Assembly: GCF_000234665.1 (NCBI RefSeq)
Contig: NC_018320.1
Span: 434,001 to 498,000, forward strand
DNA: 64,000 nt
Origin: Leishmania mexicana MHOM/GT/2001/U1103
Taxonomy: Eukaryota; Euglenozoa; Kinetoplastea; Trypanosomatida; Trypanosomatidae
Reading direction: 5' to 3'
Shown: one piece after another, positions 19,226 through 29,900 of the stretch
How the letters are laid out: the number at the start of each line of letters is the position of its first letter
Numbering within the stretch: position 1 is the first letter of the stretch
Position numbers and translations under genes: made by a program
Notes under the pieces: generated by a model
Seen by the model: the letters and a program-made list of their open reading frames with translations, nothing else
Told to the model about the DNA's origin: nothing
Databases searched by the model: none

Positions 19226-22200
19226 CTACCCCGTCGGAGACGGTGGCTCGTCGTTGGACATGACTGGCTCGGTCACGACGCAGAGGATGTCGTTGGCCTC
19301 CAGCGTTGTGTGCGGCGGGGATGGGTCACTGCATTGCAAGCGCGTCTGCAGCAGTGACTGTGCCGACTCATCATCGGCTCGCTGCTCCTCGTAGCTGCGC
19401 AGTGGCGGCGGTGGCGGCAGGGTGGAGGCGTAGCGGCGATCCGGAGCACCACTGCTACCCTCGTGGCTGTGCGCGGCTGTCACCACCGTGGGCGTGCTCG
19501 CATAGGTCAGCTTGTGATTTACCGCACCGCCTTGCGCATTCTCCGCGGCGGCCGCCACGGGCATGAACGTCGCCACAACAGCCGTTTTCTGCTGCCTAGT
19601 GTTGTCCGGCACGACTCTGGAAAGATCGGTTGTCAACACGGTGGCCGCCGTGCGCAGCCCGCTCTTCACGCTTGGCGGCACCGCGGCAGAGACCTGAGTT
19701 GGCGATACATCATGGCCGTCCATCAGCTGCGTGTGCATTGGGTGGAGCGCATCGCCCCTGCCTTGATTGGAGTCGTCGCCGTCGTTGCTGTCGAGATCCG
19801 CCATGTCACCGTACCTGTACTCGCTGACGTACTCATCGTCCATGTCGAGGTCCCTATACACACCTGCATCCTCCTCAAACCATGTCATCTCACGGTCCCA
19901 GTACCGCTCCACCACGAAGTCCGTGTTCTTCATCGCTCGAAGCTCAGCCGCAGCGTTGATGACCGCAAGCCGCTGGTGCTTCGGCTGGTAGCGCATGGTC
20001 AGCCCCGGCTTACGAGGCAGCAGGTGGCTCAGGAAGGGGTTCCGCGTGGCGTCGAAGAGAACCTGCTGCAGTGTGACGTTCTCGTAGCGGTCGAGGGCAC
20101 CCTCTTCCTGCACGACGCTGTTGCGAGTGTTGGGGCTGCCTCGCTGCTCAGCTACGTCGTCTTCGCTCTCGTACGGGTCTTCGGAGCCGGCATACAAGTG
20201 AGAGGGGGAGGCGTCGGTGGCCGCAACGCCAGCCGGTGGGTTAGCCGACAAGGATGGGGGTGTTGCGTGAGGGTTCGTGCCTGCGTTGCCACCGGACACC
20301 TCTGCGGCGCGCTTGGACGGGAAAGCCCGTAGTGGCGTTGTCACTGTCGGCGCCGACGTCGCCTGCTGGACCGCGTGCTGGCTATAGAAGTGATGGGCGT
20401 TCCGCGCAAAGTGTCGCGCGTTCGCCAGCGACGCCGTCCACTTGCGGGTCTGCAAGTAGACGTAAATTGTCAGTCCCACTCCTGTGCCCAGCGCCAGCGA
20501 GCACATGACGACGCCGCCCCTGTGGGCGCGGAGGGTCATGAGGAGCACGCCGCACGTCTCGGAAAAGCAGTACAACCACATGACGCAGCGGATGACCTGC
20601 GCCGCCACGCCAAAGTCGGTGCAGTCGTGCGCTGGGGACAGGGTGGGGCGATAGCGGTCGCACTGCTTTGCGCGTTGACTCCAGTAGCGCACAAGAAAGT
20701 AGCAGACGACGAGGAGGCCAAGCAGCGGCGCTGTCATGTGGAAGAGAAGCCCCATGGAAAGCACCATCAAGTCGAAGCTGAGCAGCCGCGGGAACTCGAA
20801 CTCGCAGGGGAGAAAGAGGGCGTCGTAGTTGCGCTGGATGTGCGCCCGCCCGCGGAGGAGCAGCACCTTCAGAATTCCTACGGGGTCAAGCAGGTCAACC
20901 CACGTGGAGAGGCACGTGGCGGTGATGACCTTGGCGTAGAAGTAGCCGTTGCTGGGCGAGATGCAGGAGACGAAGAAGTTGATGATCGCGTCATGGTCGG
21001 GCTTGGCGAGCAGGTCTGCGAGGCGGCTCACAGCGCCTTGGAAGGCGGCCTGGAAGATGACAGCCGTGACGACCATGAAGACGTACTGCATGTAGAGCTG
21101 ACCGCCGTCGCACTCGGCGCGGTTGAAGGCGCCCATCGCGCGGACCAGGAAACGGATAATATGCGGCAGGGCAATGTTGAGGAGGGCGAGCGCGCCGACG
21201 GGCAGGTAGGCATTGATCAACGACCGCATCCACTTCGGCAGTTCGGAGTACTTTCGCAGCACCGCTATGCTTGAAATCTCTGACAGCTGCTCCAGCGAGC
21301 CCAGGATACTGATCGGGATGGACCAGGTCAGGAGGAGGAGGACGTAGAGCAGAAAGATGAAGACGAAGCGCAACCAGAGCGCGCAGCGGCCGGCGGTGAG
21401 GCTGCTCTGGAAGATGCGGCCCGGCGGCCCGGCAATGGTGGCGGTCAAAGATGAGAAGAGGCCGCCAAAGCGAGCTGTGAAGAGCTGCATGAACTCGTGC
21501 GCACACAGCGAGTTCTTGAAGACGACAAAGGCGGCGCCGGCGACTTGCTGCTGCGGCACCCGCTCCAGTGCCATGTTCATGTTGCGCACACAGCGGAAGA
21601 AGACAGCCTCGTAGTACGGCACGGCCGGCATCTTGTCGCAGCAGGATGGAAACGGGGCGCGCATCATCAGCACGGCCTCCCTCCTGTCGTCTGCATGGCT
21701 GTTGTGCCGCGCTGCCACGTCTTCAAAGATGACGTCATTGCTGCTCACCACCACGCTTGCCGTTCGCCCTGGAGGGAACCGAGCACCGCGGAGGCTGCGG
21801 CGGCCTCGCCACATCGTGGCAGATGCCCGTGTCGCATGCCGCAGCCTCTGGCGACGCTGCAGCGCCTTCTCGTCTGCGATGGCTTCCTGCAAGTTGGCCA
21901 TGGCCGCCTCCGTTTCGGCGATGATTTCAAGCGTTCCGAGCGGCGGTTCACGTGTGATCAAAATCTGCTCCACGTTCTCCGGCTCCGTGAAGGTGGCGTC
22001 GGATCGGCGAACCACGTAGTAGTGCATGCCAGCGGTGGAGAAGAGGCAGTTTAGCCCCGGGAAGTCGCACACAAGGTAGCTGGCCTCACTGTCACTCTCC
22101 ACATCAAAGCCGTTGGTGTTGTCGCGCCGCGCCGGTGAATTGCCCGTGCCCCCGCCACGCCGCCGGTGGGCTCCGATGCTGGGGCTTGTTGCTGCCGCCG

Positions 22201-23530
22201 TCGCCGCCAGCGAGTCCGACGCGGAGGGGGATGGCGACGCATGCGGGAAGTAGACGGAGAGCCGAAGAAATGCCTCCCGAAATGCGCGGTCGGTGCAGAC
22301 GTTGGTCGCGTCGAGCCCGCGAACGCACACGACACGGTAGCCGAGCGCGTGGCGCATCTGGTTCGCCATCACGGCCTCCGCATACTTCCCCACTTTCTTA
22401 AGGTACAGGAGAGTGAGGAAGACGAGAACTACGCAGAAGCAGAGGTTCAGCACCCCCACCCACATCCACCGCTGGCTGCGTGGGCTGATGTTCAGAACCG
22501 TCAAGTCGTAGAGGCCGTGCAGCGCCACTACGCCGCACCCGAGGCCGTCGCCGCGGTAGTAGCAGTACGGCTTGCGCAGCTCGCACCCCACCGTGTCGTT
22601 GTCTTGGCTTTTGCAGTCGTGGATGTCGCGCTGGATGAGAGTGCGCTCCATGTAATTATCTTTCTGAGCGATCACCATGATCCACACAGTGAAGAGTTCG
22701 CCGAGGAACATGAGGGAGAAGAAGAACTTCAGGGTGAAGAGATAGACGGCGACGAGGGGGTCGACGGCGGTCTTGGGCAACGCCTGCAAGGACGCCGTCG
22801 CGCCGTCAGAGGTGCCGGGTAAGCTCGTCTGATCCCATGACTCTTCCAGGGCGCCGTAAGAACGCAGTGAGGGTCTGTGTCGGGGGGAGAAGTCCGGGGA
22901 GCCCGCTGCAGGTGAGGCTCCGTCTTGGCCGTAGCCCTCTGACCCCGGTTGAGCAGCGCGACTTCCGTTTCGGCGGCGATGCGCGGGGTAGGGCGGCACC
23001 TGCAGTGGTACGAAGGACCGATCGCTCGTCTGCCGCGTCGGTAGCGTGGGAGTCTCGTAGTGCACCGGCGAGAGGGCGCTGCATTTCCGGTCGCGCAGCG
23101 ACGGCTCCTCGATGCTGATCCAGTCTTGCCACGTTGGCCGAATGAAGAAGGTGGATAGGTACGGTAGGCTGATGCCAAGCCGCTTGCGTCGCGTGACGGC
23201 GTGGCCATGGCGACCGTGCGGGCGTACTGTGTGCTCTGCGAAGATGACTTCCGTGAGCGGCGAGGACGGCGGCGATACATTGGGCACGCCTCCCTGCGCC
23301 ACACGCCGCGCCGCCGCGACGGCTGTCGCAGAGGCAGCTCTAGTGAGCGGCGTTGGCTCTACGGTATGGTTCGGTCGATAGAACCGCTTGATCCACAGGA
23401 TGGGGGTGTAGCTGAGGAATGCCATGCACCCACCAAGCACGGCGAGCAGGATGCCGCCGGCGATGAACGATAGGTAGATGCCCTGGTCATCGTACTTGGC
23501 ATTGGGGGGGAGGGGGCTGGGGGTGCTCAT
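19226..23530 (-). CDS. OSCA/CSC1/TMEM63-family cation channel, 1434 aa
   Basis: A predicted multi-pass membrane protein of the calcium-permeable, mechanically or osmotically gated channel family. N-terminal membrane segments are at about 18-43 (IYLSFIAGGILLAVLGGCMAF), 257-289 and 355-377. A cytoplasmic domain (about 395-700) follows, split by Ser/His-rich inserts. The seven-helix core is at about 715-1027 and includes LRFVFIFLLYVLLLLTWSIP and VVTAVIFQAAFQGA. The segment AAFVVFKN before the core and the aromatic/Pro-rich LLTWSIP helix match the family. The tail of about 400 residues is acidic and disordered. Typical family members have 700-900 residues, so the extra length comes from the insert between the first two helices (residues 45-255) and the tail. 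The start ATG lies a few residues before the first helix. Ion selectivity cannot be read from sequence. Confidence 0.9.
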   Translation of the reverse strand: MSTPSPLPPNAKYDDQGIYLSFIAGGILLAVLGGCMAFLSYTPILWIKRFYRPNHTVEPTPLTRAASATAVAAARRVAQGGVPNVSPPSSPLTEVIFAEHTVRPHGRHGHAVTRRKRLGISLPYLSTFFIRPTWQDWISIEEPSLRDRKCSALSPVHYETPTLPTRQTSDRSFVPLQVPPYPAHRRRNGSRAAQPGSEGYGQDGASPAAGSPDFSPRHRPSLRSYGALEESWDQTSLPGTSDGATASLQALPKTAVDPLVAVYLFTLKFFFSLMFLGELFTVWIMVIAQKDNYMERTLIQRDIHDCKSQDNDTVGCELRKPYCYYRGDGLGCGVVALHGLYDLTVLNISPRSQRWMWVGVLNLCFCVVLVFLTLLYLKKVGKYAEAVMANQMRHALGYRVVCVRGLDATNVCTDRAFREAFLRLSVYFPHASPSPSASDSLAATAAATSPSIGAHRRRGGGTGNSPARRDNTNGFDVESDSEASYLVCDFPGLNCLFSTAGMHYYVVRRSDATFTEPENVEQILITREPPLGTLEIIAETEAAMANLQEAIADEKALQRRQRLRHATRASATMWRGRRSLRGARFPPGRTASVVVSSNDVIFEDVAARHNSHADDRREAVLMMRAPFPSCCDKMPAVPYYEAVFFRCVRNMNMALERVPQQQVAGAAFVVFKNSLCAHEFMQLFTARFGGLFSSLTATIAGPPGRIFQSSLTAGRCALWLRFVFIFLLYVLLLLTWSIPISILGSLEQLSEISSIAVLRKYSELPKWMRSLINAYLPVGALALLNIALPHIIRFLVRAMGAFNRAECDGGQLYMQYVFMVVTAVIFQAAFQGAVSRLADLLAKPDHDAIINFFVSCISPSNGYFYAKVITATCLSTWVDLLDPVGILKVLLLRGRAHIQRNYDALFLPCEFEFPRLLSFDLMVLSMGLLFHMTAPLLGLLVVCYFLVRYWSQRAKQCDRYRPTLSPAHDCTDFGVAAQVIRCVMWLYCFSETCGVLLMTLRAHRGGVVMCSLALGTGVGLTIYVYLQTRKWTASLANARHFARNAHHFYSQHAVQQATSAPTVTTPLRAFPSKRAAEVSGGNAGTNPHATPPSLSANPPAGVAATDASPSHLYAGSEDPYESEDDVAEQRGSPNTRNSVVQEEGALDRYENVTLQQVLFDATRNPFLSHLLPRKPGLTMRYQPKHQRLAVINAAAELRAMKNTDFVVERYWDREMTWFEEDAGVYRDLDMDDEYVSEYRYGDMADLDSNDGDDSNQGRGDALHPMHTQLMDGHDVSPTQVSAAVPPSVKSGLRTAATVLTTDLSRVVPDNTRQQKTAVVATFMPVAAAAENAQGGAVNHKLTYASTPTVVTAAHSHEGSSGAPDRRYASTLPPPPPLRSYEEQRADDESAQSLLQTRLQCSDPSPPHTTLEANDILCVVTEPVMSNDEPPSPTG

Positions 23531-24971
23531 GGTGGCAAGCTAAGGACGTTGGCTTGCGTTGCCCGGGGACGGCGCGCTCACGCGACGGACGAGTACACCA
23601 CACACACACACACAGACGGACGGACGGGCGGACGGACACGGGTGATTACATGGGGGTGTCGATACGCAAAGTCCGGGGAGGTGTGGGTGTGTGTTAGGAC
23701 GACGAGGAAGCACACGCGTATCGAGGAAGCGGGGTAGGGAGGTAACAGCTGCGCCAGATGAAGGGGACAAGCGGATGTGCGATGCGGCCAACACAACTTG
23801 TGACGGTGATGGGGTGTATGGGCAGAGGTTGGCAGGCAGGCAGGGGGTGGTGGTGGTGGTGGTCCCGAGCTGGACCGGGTGTGTCGACGTAAGGAGAGAG
23901 AGATAGAAAGTAAAGCCAGGCTGCAGATACCTGTACTGTAGGGCGCGTGTGTGCGTGGATGCTTACGTGTGCGCGCTTGTGAGGACGGGGAGAATGATGG
24001 ATGAGGAGGCGTGTGCACGGAGAGGGCGTCTCCGCCAGCGCCAAGGCCCACTCCACACGCCCACGCACGCGACTGTGGGGGATTCCAGCAGGAAAACCCA
24101 GCAGGAGAGGCACAAGGGCGACACGGATGACGGCGACACGAGTACCGATGAGGAGACACACACACACACAGCTACAGGCACAGAGAAGGCGACGAGCGGT
24201 GCGTCGCTGCGGTTCGGCAGAAGGCGGTAGAGATTCTGCAAGACCGTGATGACGGTGCGGGAGGGGGAGGGGGAGGAGTTGTGAGTAGCCCAAGGCCCTT
24301 CAGGCACGCAGAGGCAGAGAGGGAAGTAGGCATGGGCGGAGTTGCCGACGTATGCCGTCGCACACGCGTACACACACACACACACACCTACCCTACCGCC
24401 GCGACTCGAGAGGGTGGCGAAGTAAGGTGGTGGGTGGGTGGGGGCACTCCTGCTGCTGCTGACTTGAGGACACTCCCTAACAACGCGAGAGAGAGGGTGC
24501 GTGTGTGCCTGGGCTGTTGCCGAGAGGCTGCCTGTGCTCTTTTCGTTGGTTCTCCTGGTTTTGGGGTTGGATACATGGTGGACGGCTGTGCGCGATGATG
24601 ATGCCGCCGCCGCCGCCGGTGCTGGCGTGTGCTCTCTCGCTCTCGCTCTATCCGTGAGCGTAAGCCAGATCACGCAGAGGATCGACTCGATGTCCGTGGC
24701 AACTCCATGCCAACGCGACCCTCGCGCTGGGGTGAGCAGGCCCATCCATGAGCGCAGACACACAGACGAGCAAACGCTCACCGGGGGGGGGGCAAAGGGT
24801 GCTCCACCGCTGCGCAACTGTACATGTCCTCGCTGCATGCAGAGCGTGAGAGGAGGAGGCGGGATGGGTGGTGGGGGTGGGGGAGACAACGAACAGGCGA
24901 AAAGGCGGCATGCACGAAGGATAGGAGACACGGGGTCCACCCGACATGGTCGCTGCTGCGGTTGCCTCTCC
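23531..24971 (-). other. Spacer between cyclophilin and the OSCA-like gene
   Basis: Contains CA runs near 23599-23612, 24160-24174 and 24370-24387, GGTGGT repeats near 23847-23863, GGGGAGG purine tracts near 24258-24280 and 24850-24890, and a short CCG run near 24605. No gene is supported. It should include the 3' UTR of the cyclophilin and the leader of the channel gene. Confidence 0.55.
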
Positions 24972-26138
24972 TCACAGCTGATACGTTACATGCTTCGCAT
25001 GCGTCTTGGCTGCCTCCGACGCCGCCGTCATTTTTCCCTTCAGGGAGCTCTTCAGTGGTTGCGCAGGGGAGATCGAGGGGGACACCGCGGCTGCAGCGGC
25101 TCCGCACGGGGACAGGGCCGCAATCACACCGGTGCCATCCGCGACTTGGTGATGCTGCAGCTGCTCACGGTGATGTACGTCCAGCTCTGCAGGCGCTTCT
25201 TCGACGGTCGCGGACCGCGTGTCGGCTGCAGGAGACGACAGCGCCGTCTCCGTCTCTGATACCGCCATCGATGCCTGGGATACTGCAGCGGGCGACGGCA
25301 CTGCCGACATCATCGTCGGCGCCTCTCCTTCGCCACAGTCCACTACTACCGCATACTTGGACGGATGCCCCTCGATGTTGCCAAATGGGGCGACGAGTGC
25401 TATGAAGGCGTCAAGGCCGCGCACGACACGACCGATGCAGCAGTGACGGCCGTTGAAGGCGCGCTCATGCGCTGCCGAGGTGGTGATGAAGAACTGCGAC
25501 CCGTTCGAGTTGGGGCCGTTGTTCGCCATGGAAACAAGACCAACTTCGTTATGGCGTCGCATCTTGAACTCATCCAGCAGCCACGTGCGTCCAGCGCTGC
25601 TGTAGCTGTTCGTGCCGCCAGGCTTCACACGCATGGTGATGTCACCCCCCTGGGCGCAGTAAGAGGGGATGATCTTGTGGAAATATGTGCCACAGTAGCT
25701 AGGGGTGAGGCCTTGGTAGCAGTACACCTGCCCCTGCCGCGTTGACGACTGCCCGTTGCAGAGGCGGCGGAAATTTGCGCACAGCTGCGGGCACTCGTCA
25801 TCGAAGAGCTCGATCTGAAGAAACAGGCTTGTTTCCTCGGGGGTGCCGGCGCCAGCGGTAGAGGCGAGCAGGTCCTGGCGGCCCTGCACCTGCGTGCCGG
25901 CCAGCGATGGGACGACCGGGAACTGCGTGAAGACCGCCAGCTTCATCCAGCACAAGGTGCGGGCCGGCCGTGTGATGTGGCTCACGTAGCAGGTACCCGA
26001 AAGTGCCGAGCCGGGGGTCACAGTGCCCCCAAGGCGTCGCGTCGACAGGTGGTTCATCACGCACGTTGCCACGCTGCAGATGTACCCGTGAGCTTCGTGT
26101 GGCCGGTGACGAACAGTGAGAGGGCGGGGGCGCACCAA
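24972..26138 (-). CDS. Atypical cyclophilin-type peptidyl-prolyl isomerase domain protein, 388 aa
   Basis: Residues about 97-265 form a cyclophilin fold, recognised by FHKIIPSYCAQGGDIT, LVSMANNGPNSNGSQFFIT and the final IGRVVRGLDAF. Cyclophilins catalyse proline cis/trans isomerisation. Compared with human CypA, the catalytic Arg55 is Lys (FHK), Phe60 is Tyr and the Trp121 region reads RAFNGRH, so activity and cyclosporin binding may be weak. The N-terminus is longer than in simple cyclophilins and basic, perhaps an organelle signal. A second start at 26057 (MNHLSTRR) would remove 27 residues, and a later Met (MKLAVF) is also possible. The C-terminal 110 residues are Ala/Ser-rich and likely disordered, ending in a basic SSLKGKMTAASEAAK segment. 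Family call is firm; start and activity are uncertain. Confidence 0.9.
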   Translation of the reverse strand: MVRPRPLTVRHRPHEAHGYICSVATCVMNHLSTRRLGGTVTPGSALSGTCYVSHITRPARTLCWMKLAVFTQFPVVPSLAGTQVQGRQDLLASTAGAGTPEETSLFLQIELFDDECPQLCANFRRLCNGQSSTRQGQVYCYQGLTPSYCGTYFHKIIPSYCAQGGDITMRVKPGGTNSYSSAGRTWLLDEFKMRRHNEVGLVSMANNGPNSNGSQFFITTSAAHERAFNGRHCCIGRVVRGLDAFIALVAPFGNIEGHPSKYAVVVDCGEGEAPTMMSAVPSPAAVSQASMAVSETETALSSPAADTRSATVEEAPAELDVHHREQLQHHQVADGTGVIAALSPCGAAAAAVSPSISPAQPLKSSLKGKMTAASEAAKTHAKHVTYQL

Positions 26139-26935
26139 CGAAGCGGTACGTGCGAGCAGCTAGGCAAACAGAAAAGGCAGCGGCGCTGCAAGGCGCAGGA
26201 CAGAGAAGCGGAAGGGATACGGGCAGCGAGAGCAGCATCCGAATACTCAGACATGTGGTGGGGGTGGGGTGAGGGGGTGAGGGGGCTACGAAGAGAGGCT
26301 GAACAGACAAGAGAGGTGGATGCCGGGAGAAGGCGGGTGTGTGGAGCAGCTGCCCCCATCAGGCAGGCGCGTCTGCCTCGGCCCTTTCCAGGGAGCAGTC
26401 GAGGCACAGACTCCCACCACGCGCCCTCGCCCCCGCCCCCCGAATGACAAGCGGCAGCCCCACCGGAATACCGGGCGAGCACCCGATCCTTGCGCATCTC
26501 CATTCTTTGTGAACATGCGTCTCTCCGTCGCCACACCCGCCTTCCCGACCATCTAACAACCTTCTGCCGCCGCCTCGTCTGCCACGGCTACAGAGCTGTC
26601 CGGCAACAAGCGAGGGAGAGAGAGCCCTTCCGATAGAGCGTTAGGCAGGAGCCTCGCATCCACGGCAGTGGTCAAGGAGGGTGAGGCGACGGGCCCTCCT
26701 CGAGGACTCCCATCACACACCCTCCTCCCTCGACTGCGGCAAGCCCGCCAGCTACTCCTCCTGGCGGGCGGTAACCCACTGCGGGTGTGGTTGTGTGTTG
26801 GCTGCTTATGCTCTGTGGAAAAAAAGGGGCCAAACGACAAAGCGCAGCACACGCCGGCGCACGCGCACATCGCTCCCGCAACTCCGCTGACTCAACGGAT
26901 GGGCGTCCCCACCCGCCCCGCGTGCACTAACCTCC
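26139..26935 (-). other. Spacer between the dsRBD-like gene and cyclophilin
   Basis: Contains GGGGTGAGGGGG-type purine runs near 26260-26285, suitable as minus-strand pyrimidine tracts for the cyclophilin, and an A-rich patch near 26819-26826. No gene is supported. Confidence 0.55.
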
Positions 26936-29900
26936 TCAGAAGGGACTTGTGAAGCGGACCTTCCGCTTCCGTGGTAACGTGATGCCTCGCGTGCTTTCCA
27001 AGAACGCCTTCATATTCGTGTGCATGACGGGCCGAGGTGGGTGCAGGGAGCCCGGCTGTGGCGCAGATGAGGCGGACGACGCACTGGCGGTCTCCTCGCT
27101 CGTCGACGGAGGCGGCAAAACCGCCTCCGTCGGCTTGACAACGGCGGCCTCCACCGCCGAGGCGCGCAGCGTGCCGTCAGAGAGAAATGGGGGTGTAATG
27201 ATGAGCGGCTCCTTGCTCAGGTACTTGGCTACGTCTTCGAACGAGCATGCGTGGCGCACCCGGGGCTGGCCGCGTGGATACTGCACCAAGACATCCACCC
27301 CAAAAGAATGCAGGATGGACGCGGCGTGAAGGTAGCAGGCACGCTCAGCATCCTTACGCTTGAGCGACGTGCCGATGGCAATGGCGTACACGGGTCCCAC
27401 TAATGGGTGCGGCGGCGATGATATGGCTGAGGCGTCAATCTTGTGCGACATCTCTGGTGGTGGCAGCGCAGCGTTACTGGGGATCGGCACCTGCAGGAAG
27501 CTGGTGTTGTGCAGGCTGTTCTGCCGTCCGTAGCCCCTGATGATGTTGTGTGGCAAGAGATTCATGGCAAACTGGGTGGCCCACGCCTGTGTCTCGGCGA
27601 TGTTGTCTTCCACGACGGCGGCTGCGGGTCGGCTCGCGGTGCCCACGTCCCCGCCGCCGCCACTACGTACATCCGCACCTGTTGCCGGCGGGGTCTCGTT
27701 TCGCTGGCCGCTGCCGGTGGTGGCCGGGACGGCGTCGCCCGCGCCGGCCGCTGCTGCAGCACATTGTACAGCCCTCAACGCACCGCTCTTGCTCTGGATT
27801 CCGTGCTGCATGTTTCGATTGCGCAACAGTCCTGCCAGGAACGCCTGCAAGTAGTTCTGCACGGCCATGCGCACCTGATTGCCGATTTCGACGAGCACCT
27901 CCTCGGTGGCGCCACCGAAAAGGCAGTAGTCCACGGGAATGCGCAGGTGCATGGCGTGTAGCGTGTCGGCGATGTTGGGCAACAGGCGAATGTGCGAGCC
28001 CTCTACTACGTACGTCGGCAAGCGCAGCACACCGCCGTCCCTCGTCCCCGGTGACTTCTCTGCCGCGTCGGGCAAAGGCGGTGCCGGCAGCCCAGAGAAG
28101 CGCCGCGGCACCTGTGCGCGCATCAGCGACCCGTCGTTGGCAGGAGGGGTGCGCTGCAGTACCATGCCGAGTGCGGCACGACGCTGTAGGTACCGTCGCT
28201 CCCGCTCCGGGTCGACACACAGGGGGACGCCGAGAGTGCACAGCGTGTCGAGTGCGTGCAGGGAGCACACCTGCACGGCCATCTTGCGCGTCTTGCCAAT
28301 GCCGAGACCACCCCGGATGCCGAACTGTCGCGGAACCGGCAGGACCGTTGTTGCCTGAAAGACATTGTCCATGTTGAACAACACAAACAGATGCGTAAAG
28401 CGGCTCTTTGCGATGTGCACCTGCCATTCTTGGAGCAGCTGCTCCGCTTCCTCGAGCAGCTCCGCCGGCGGGTTGATCTCCACCTCGTCTTCGGTCTGCG
28501 AGCTCAAGTGCTGCATGGCTACAATGATATGCTCCGAGTCTGACCAGCGGTGCCCCAGCTGTCGCCGCGCCTCCGGCCCCAGCCACACATCATCGGTCCC
28601 GATTTGGATCTTCAGCGGCAGCGGGAGCGCGTCGTGCGGGCTCGGTGGTGTGATAGCGCCAGTGAGGGGGTTCATGGCCCACCGGCCGTAGCCAGCCACC
28701 ACCTCGGCATGCCGTGCCTGCCGCTGTGGGTCGGCCGGAAAGAGCGGATGTCCCAGTGCATCCAGCAGCAGCTCCGCGTGCATGGCGGCGAGGTGGATGG
28801 CCATCTGCTCCGTCTGCGCCTTCCCCTTCGCTGCAATGGTGAGACCTATAAGTCGCAGCTCCGCCTCTACCATGCGCTGCGGACTTCCCGTTGACCCAGA
28901 AGCAGAGCGCACCGTGAGATGCTCCTTGAGCGTTGTGTTGTGCTGGGCGTAGTAGTCAGTGATGCGCGCCTCGGCGCACGGGCCGTCGTACACGATGGGC
29001 AACACGAGCGCGTCATGCGGTGTGGGGGAGCAGCGCATATCGCGGTCATTCACCATCGACCACATGCCGTTTTCAGTGGGGTCAAACACCTGCCCTAGCG
29101 TGGCGGCGGCAGCAGCGCCATCGCTGCTCATGGCACCACCCTTTGGAGCTGCGCTGACGTTTCCCTGCGCCACGGCCGCCCCTTCCCACTGGCACATCCA
29201 GGGGTAGTAGACGCTGCTGGCGTACGCCCGCACTCGCTCGGCGTGCTCTTCATCCGTGTAGTGAAACACCAACTGTGCGTAGTCGTCAACAGGGTCGTGG
29301 CGGCGCAGCACAATCTTGGTCGAGTCAAAGCTCGTCGCCGCGCCGGCGGCGGAGGACGACGCGACACTCCCACCGGCGGTGGTGGGGCTGGCTGACGCCG
29401 AGTCGTCTTCTCCAACACCACTCCCTGCTGATTCCGCCGGCGGCGCCTGGTCAGCTGGCGGCACCGCCCGGGGTGCTGGCACTGTTGCTGCCGACGCTTC
29501 GCCTCGCTCAGCCATGAACCGAGGGGACTGCGAAGAGGCTGCCGCATCAGCAGCGGCGACTTCAGAGCCGGGTGCGTTTGACGACGCGTGCATGCGGGAG
29601 CGCAGCAGGCGCAGCGGGGGTGGAATAGGCGTCCCGAGCGGCTTGATGGGGTCGTCGGGGTAGGGGGCGTAGCGGCCCTCTTCCTTCCGCACGGTGTCCG
29701 CGTGCTTCTGCTGTGCTGTCCTCAGGCGGAAGAGCTGCACGCCGAGTGCGTCACACACGCGCTCGGCATGCATGGCAGCGAGCACCTCCGCTTCCTTCGC
29801 ATCTTCTGCAACGCCTTCGGCCACGCGCGAGCCATGCGGCTCCGGCAGCGGCAGCCGACACGTCGCCGCGAAGAGTGTTGGCCCTGTCGCACTTCCGGTG

